Positions 7,868-12,009 of a stretch of 12,009 nucleotides of DNA are shown here, in pieces. The position numbers were made by a program, and so were the translations under genes. Under the pieces are notes generated by a model. It was not told the origin of the DNA, searched no databases, and saw only the letters and a program-made list of their open reading frames with translations. The stretch is taken from assembly GCA_005223375.1 (NCBI GenBank), contig RXOD01005914.1, positions 1 to 12,009 on the forward strand. The letters are read 5' to 3'. Each line of letters starts with the position of its first letter. The stretch's first letter is position 1. This DNA is from Amoebophrya sp. AT5.2. Lineage: Eukaryota > Sar > Dinophyceae > Syndiniales > Amoebophryaceae.

Positions 7868-8308
7868 TTGGCGCTGGTATCTGATGTCATAAATTTATGG
7901 ATGGGGCGCTTGCCGAAGCCGATTTCGCAGACCATTGACATCGATGTGAGCGGCTCACTACCGCTGTAGTTGACGTGCTGTTCAAAAGCGGAGACGAGGG
8001 ACTTTGTTTGCTATGGACCGAACGCGATGCAAGAAATTGAAGTACCCGGAGCCGGAGCGCGTGCAATGAAAGTGAGCGAGAATACCTTCGCACTGTGTGC
8101 GGAAAATGAACTAGAGCAAGCCATCGCACACCACCACATACACACTATGACAGTGGTGCGCGAGAGCGTCGTGCCGTCTGCAACTACAGCTGCAGCGCGG
8201 GTGATGTAACTCTATCTGAGTATACTTTATTGTGGACTCCAACTATAGTTTAGCGTGCTAGTACCAAATCAACTTCAGCTTGTTCCTTCGCTGTCCACAT
8301 CATTCACC
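7868..8308. other. Spacer between the paralogs
   Basis: About 440 bp. The frame at 7970-8209 is open for 79 codons, but only from a TTG, and has no recognisable features. A short dyad GTGAGC-G-GCTCAC lies at 7946-7958. The right end carries the second copy of the shared upstream element. No clear AATAAA is visible. Confidence 0.45.
8246..8261 (+). promoter_or_regulatory. Upstream element shared by the two paralogs (copy 2)
   Basis: TAGTTTAGCGTGCTAG ends 48 nt before the ATG at 8309, close to the 50-nt spacing seen in front of paralog 1. This supports 8309 as the ancestral start of the second paralog. Confidence 0.35.
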
Positions 8309-9056
8309 ATGTCTGGCTCCTCCTCTGCCAATCGTGCACTCTCCGCAGCATCCCGTGCGGATGCTTCCGCTTCTGCCCTCGCGGCAGAAGCCGCGCTCGC
8401 GCCGAACTCAGCTACTGCTACTGGAGCGCATCAACGATGTAGTACAGACCGCGGCTGCCATTCGCACGGCGCAAGTGTCCACGCTAGCGGCGGCTGTCCG
8501 CAAACTACTCAAAAAACCTCACTTGTGCGTAAACGAGGCTCTGCGTTTCGACCTGATCAGTGAGTTCCTTGGCACCGTGCCTGTGCTCTACGATCAATAC
8601 CATTCCGGGTCAGCCGGTGGGTCTATTCTTGAGACTCTCGACGCAGACACAGCGCGAAAGCAGGCCCTCCATATCGGGCTCCAGGAATCGAAGAAGATCA
8701 TGAGCTATTTCCTCGGCATTGTTGAAATCGCGATGAAGCGCGGAGACTTTTGCGCGAACATGACGCCTGAAATAGTCCAGCTATGCCCGACGATGTGGCC
8801 GCTGATGGCGGACTGCACACACGTGTGGAGGGGGATGCTGAAGCGGGGGTTTCAAATCGAGAAGTATTTGCTCGACGACGAATGCGCGGATACTGTGTAC
8901 GAGGATTTGCGCAAGATGGATCAGCAGGTCCACGACGACCTGGAGCAGATTGGGCCGGAACTGATCCAACCGCCGTTCGTGGTACGCTGGAGCAAGATCC
9001 CGCCAGCAACAGCAGGCACTTGGTACCCGAAACACAGCCAAACGCCGGTTGCGTGA
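8309..9056 (+). CDS. Tandem paralog 2, unrecognised family, N-terminus out of frame
   Basis: From about 8424 to the TGA at 9054-9056 the protein is roughly two-thirds identical to paralog 1 over about 140 residues (hand count 97 of 142). Shared blocks include STLAAA, RKLLK, SGSAG, GLQESKK, MSYFL, CPTMW, LMADC and KRGFQIEKY, and the end TPVA. The start is problematic. The ATG at 8309 begins MSGSSSANRALSAASR, matching the Ser/Ala-rich start of paralog 1, but it lies in a different frame from the conserved body. The body frame itself has an ATG at 8361, which would give a 231-residue protein starting MLPLLPSRQKPRSRR. Compared with paralog 1, about 45 residues are missing between the start and the conserved domain. 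The simplest reading is a deletion with frameshift near 8360-8424, making this a damaged or N-terminally remodelled copy. A small unrecognised intron is an alternative. Confidence 0.65.
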
Positions 9057-9692
9057 CTGGTCGTCGTGGAGGAGTCGTTTAGAGATTGAGACTGTGCGGA
9101 AGGAAAGTGTTTTGCTCTAGTATGACGAGCATAATCGCTTCCGTTTTGGTTTGTGACGCCGTCACTTTTGGAATGTGGACGGCTGAAGACAATACTCACA
9201 GGACAAAGCCAAAGGAGAAGCATCCGGTGCAGCGAGCATCAAGGTTTCGACTACAACAACGAAAATCGCAGGTCCTCTCGCGTGGTCCAGACGTGTTCGA
9301 CTTCGTGGTGGGTTGCGAAAGGGCTCCCAGTGTCGTAATTGGGGTCCCTTTGCAGGTCCTCTTGCGTGGTCCCGTGTTCGATTTCGTGGGGGGTTGCCAA
9401 AGGGCTCGCAGTATCGGGATTATTTGAATATCGAACATGCAAAAGGGTACTAACTTACCTTCAGACCGTGCAAAAAAAGTAGTACTTCTAGTAAGTATCT
9501 TGTTCGCGCGCATCGCAGCGCCGAAGCATAATACTAATGTTTACACCCGGTCACAAACACAACGAACAAAAAGAAAAAGCAAGGTAGAAAACTCTACGCT
9601 CTCATTTTTGAACGAGCATAAACTGCCTGTACTTGTTAGTACGACGCTGTATTTCTAGTAAGTGAAAAAGAAAATTAATAAACAGAAAGCAT
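9057..9692. other. Spacer before the RING gene, with an 83-bp direct repeat
   Basis: About 640 bp. Frames at 9086-9427 and on the minus strand run across the direct repeat and look like shadows of it. The A-rich 9530-9690 part is probably the 5' flank of the RING gene. TTCTAGTAAGT occurs twice (around 9487-9497 and 9654-9664), each with a donor-like GTAAGT. The second, with ACAG at 9682-9685, would bound a 28-nt intron just before the ATG. Confidence 0.5.
9269..9422. repeat. Two-copy direct repeat, 83-bp period
   Basis: The unit starts GCAGGTCCTC at 9269 and again at 9352. Both copies share GCGTGGTCC, GTGTTCGA.TTCGTGG, GGGTTGC.AAAGGGCTC and the CAGT.TCG.. that follows. The second copy lacks a few bases and diverges at the end. 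It is not in a supported gene. Confidence 0.8.
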
Positions 9693-11448
9693 ATGTCCTT
9701 GTCCGCTGCTGCCGCTTCCTCCGACCGGCTTGCCGCTGCTGGCTTGCAGTGTTCAATTTGCCTCGATTTTTTGTGCGAGCCGTTGACATTGTCTTGTTGT
9801 GGGCATTCGTTCTGCCGCTTGTGTTTGCTCCAGAGCACGCAACTTGCCCCTGACGGCCGCTCCTGTCCGCAGTGTCGACGCGTCATCGACGACATTCGTG
9901 ATCCCGCCACGCATCCCGTGGATCTACGGCTCAAAAACCGCGTCTTGCTGCTGGAGAAGGAGCGCGGGGCAGCTGCAGAAACTGGCGGTGGTCCTGACGA
10001 AGATGGCGAGCTCGCGGCAGCTGCGGGTCGGTCCTCTCGTCCCGATCCCGAGGAAACAGCAACCACAAAAGTGGTTCCTCTGACTCTGTACGAGGAGCGG
10101 CGGCGTGAGCACGAGCGGCTGTTACAGCAACTAAGGGCCCGCCAACAGGAACAGCTGCCCATCTTCTACGGCTCGTCGACGAGTGCCGCGAATTACGCAG
10201 TCGGCGCGTCGGTGCAGCTGCACTTTTTTGAGCCGCGGTACCGGATTCTGATCCGCCGCAGCTGGGAGGGGGGAAGGCGGTTTCTGTGTTGCGCAAAGCG
10301 GCCAAGTCCTGGTGATGCCGCGGTTCTGGTGCAGGTTGACGTAGCGAAGTTTTTGGAAGACGGCCGCACCAATCGGTGGTGGGAACCGCGGTTGGCCGCG
10401 TAAGCATACGAAGGTGCTGGGAAGAAGCCGGCACCGAAGGGCTCTGGTACGCGACAGTCGACGATAATCTAAACCGCGCGGAAGCTGCTGCGCCGGAGCA
10501 ATATGGAGATGGACAACGACGACTACAGCGCGTGCAGTTTCTGCTGCAGGAGGCAATCCAGACTGGCGCGCCGATGTACAATCGAGGCGACATCCGGGGC
10601 TGCTTCGACCTGTACTACAGCGTCGCGCGGACGGTCGTGGCATCCGATCCGCGCGATGGCGTGGGGGATGATGCGGCGAGGACGCGGATGTTGCGGCTTG
10701 CAGAGGTCGTAGCGAAGTACGAAAACGGGGCCCTCCGAGGAGCGACGAGGACTGCTGTCCTCGACGGCGCTGCGTGGGAGCTACGGCACTGCTTCGACGC
10801 GATCTTGGCCATGGATTCCAGATCCACTACTTCATCAGGAGAGACCCTTCTGCGTGGCAGCTCCCCAGTAATTAAATTCGGGGCTCTTTTGCAGAGTTGC
10901 CTGTTTTGCAGATCAGTAGCGCTGCGGTGCCGCGCGTCGGCGACACAGTGACGCTGCGGCTCTTCGAGCCTCGCTACCGCGTGCACCTGATGCAGGAAAT
11001 GGAATCACAACAACAGCGGGGGCAATTCTTGTATTGTGCGGAGGAAAACCCCAGGACTGGGAGTGTGGCCGTCCTCTCACGGCTGGAATCTTCCTACGTC
11101 GAGGAAGAAGCAGCTCGCAATACAGATACTGGTCCTAGTAGAAGTAGTATTTCCATGGGTGTCATCGTAATCGCGTTCCGTGGCCTGCGTGAGGTGGAAA
11201 TAGCGTCTGTGCGAGTGGATGGCCAGAGACAAGGACTGCTGTGGGGGTCATTTCGCGTGCGCCGGAAAAAGAGAGAGCGGGCCTGGATTTGCGCCTGTCT
11301 TTTCGGTGGTAGGACGAGTGGGGCAGATCATGAACTGGTGGATGATGATGAACAAGGGCGACGTGGGGATCAGTATCAGACACGGGCGAGCACGACGTCG
11401 CGGCGCAGCAGAAACGCATCGCGGGTTGGTGTCGAGTACAACTTGTAG
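9693..11448 (+). CDS. RING-finger protein with two LON-like FEPRY repeats
   Basis: ATG 9693 starts a C3HC4 RING: C20, C23, C36, H38, C41, C44, C58, C61 (CSIC...CGHSFC..C...CPQC). RING fingers recruit E2 enzymes for ubiquitin transfer. A linker and a Glu/Arg-rich helical stretch (LYEERRREHERLLQQLRARQ) lead to VGASVQLHFFEPRYRILIRR, resembling the LON substrate-binding domain, and on to FLEDGRTN. This frame then stops at about 10400, but the homologous continuation VVGTAVGRVSIRRCW is open in another frame from 10376, so there is a frame change at about 10360-10376. That frame runs through a helical middle segment (TGAPMYNRGDIRGCFDLYYS) to 10867. A 44-nt intron (10868-10911) joins it to VGDTVTLRLFEPRYRVHL, a second LON-like repeat ending near GLLWGSFRVRR. 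A charged tail follows and stops at 11446-11448. RING plus LON recalls the LONRF family of ubiquitin ligases, but the two LON-like repeats and the middle segment differ. Total length would be about 569 residues if the frame change is an artefact. Confidence 0.65.
10360..10376 (+). other. Unexplained frame change inside the first LON-like repeat
   Basis: Frame 0 ends its conserved part with DGRTN (aat at 10371-10373). The expected continuation VVGTAVGRVSI begins at 10376, so two bases (CG) are in excess, equivalent to a -1 shift. No intron of suitable length and phase fits: the GTAAGC at 10400 with AGs at 10424, 10427 or 10439 gives the wrong phase. No slippery heptamer is seen. A sequencing or assembly indel, or a real inactivating mutation, is most likely. 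Confidence 0.6.
10868..10911 (+). other. 44-nt intron in the RING/LON gene
   Basis: The donor is CCA|GTAATT and the acceptor CCTGTTTTGCAG|ATC. Removal joins SSP to ISSAAVPRVGD in frame (phase 0). The earlier TTTTGCAG at 10894 would give the wrong frame. TAATTAA near the donor may be a branch point. The intron is very short compared with the 225- and 624-nt introns at the left of the window. Confidence 0.65.
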
Positions 11449-12009
11449 GAGCGACGAGCAAGTCAGCATCTGCATCCCTAGCCGCAAATAAAGCCATCGC
11501 ATTCGCAAAAATGTCCTCTTTACATCTACTTAGTCCGCGTGAGGCCCTGTGAAGCTTCTCGTATGCACCCGCATCATTGATTTTACTTGCCCCAGAGAAA
11601 CGCAGCCAGTGCGAGCAGCTGCAAGTAGTGAAAACGAGCCTGAGATGAGCTCCCCGACGGGCTTGCCCTGGGTTGAGTGAGGCAGCAATCCTGGCCGGAG
11701 AGAAAAAACGCAAATCGAAGTGGAAGCATGTTAAGGCATGACGTCGACTGCTATAGATACCTAGGACCTGGACGAGGAGAGACAAAAGGAGCATCCTGTT
11801 CCTACTTTGCCGTAGAAAAATAAAAAGATAAGTTTCGACAGCTCATCGCACCAGAAATCGGAGAGCCATGATGAGTCAGAGTCTGCATCTAGCTATTACG
11901 TCTAAGTAGGGCTCCCCGGTAGCACCTTCGCGTTTACAAGCAAAAAATAAATGCGCAAGCAAAAGTCTGGAGTAAAAAAAGAAAAACTCGGAGCGAGTCT
12001 GCTCACTCT
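11449..12009. other. 3' flank of the RING gene and right edge, no gene supported
   Basis: AATAAA occurs at 11487-11492, 11819-11824 and 11946-11951. The first, 39 nt after the stop, is a plausible poly(A) signal for the RING gene. A minus-strand frame (11162-11794) crosses the RING exon antisense and has no recognisable features. Nothing else is visible up to the window end. Confidence 0.5.
11487..11492 (+). promoter_or_regulatory. Candidate poly(A) signal AATAAA for the RING gene
   Basis: An exact hexamer 39 nt downstream of the stop codon at 11446-11448, in a position normal for polyadenylation. Confidence 0.45.

Noticed and set aside
7970..8209. 79-codon frame between the paralogs
   Set aside because: It starts at a TTG, has no recognisable motif, and no similarity to either paralog was seen.
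10400..10439. Mini-intron GTAAGC...GAAG to explain the frame change in the RING gene
   Set aside because: Its length (40 nt), and lengths to the other nearby AGs, give the wrong phase. It would also remove residues that match the LON-like domain.
11162..11794. Minus-strand open frame of 210 codons
   Set aside because: About half of it lies antisense to the second LON-like repeat, its composition is shadow-like, and no domain or motif is visible.
1..12009. Dinoflagellate spliced-leader gene or tRNA genes
   Set aside because: I looked for the spliced-leader core and for tRNA-like cloverleafs and saw none; without tools a degenerate copy could be missed.

Overview
The window looks like nuclear DNA of a protist. 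Coding segments are joined by GT-AG introns, intergenic stretches are AT-rich with AATAAA signals, there are no ribosome-binding sites or operon spacing, and the domains (RING finger, DOT1-like methyltransferase) are eukaryotic. I lean towards an alveolate or dinoflagellate-like genome because of the compact layout and the protein style. That lean is weak: the dinoflagellate spliced-leader sequence is not visible.

All genes I can support lie on the + strand. From left to right: (1) the 3' part of an unrecognised gene, open from the left edge to 1087; (2) a three-exon unrecognised gene at 1453-3789, whose second intron (2059-2682) carries a dense cluster of the near-palindrome CTACAGTAG and a decayed second copy of the exon-3 acceptor region; (3) 1.3 kb without a convincing gene; (4) a 443-residue DOT1-like SAM methyltransferase at 5122-6453; (5) two tandem paralogs of an unrecognised family at 6986-7867 and about 8309-9056, the second with a disturbed N-terminus; (6) a short spacer with an 83-bp direct repeat; (7) a RING-finger gene at 9693-11448 with two FEPRYR-containing LON-like repeats around a helical middle segment, which requires one 44-nt intron and contains one unexplained frame change; (8) about 560 bp of 3' flank.

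No shared pathway is evident. The methyltransferase and the RING/LON protein suggest chromatin or protein-modification functions and ubiquitin-ligase functions respectively, but the genes look independently transcribed. The most unusual parts are the intron with the CTACAGTAG cluster and duplicated splice acceptor, the double-LON RING protein, and the paralog pair, which shares a promoter-proximal motif at the same distance from both start codons.
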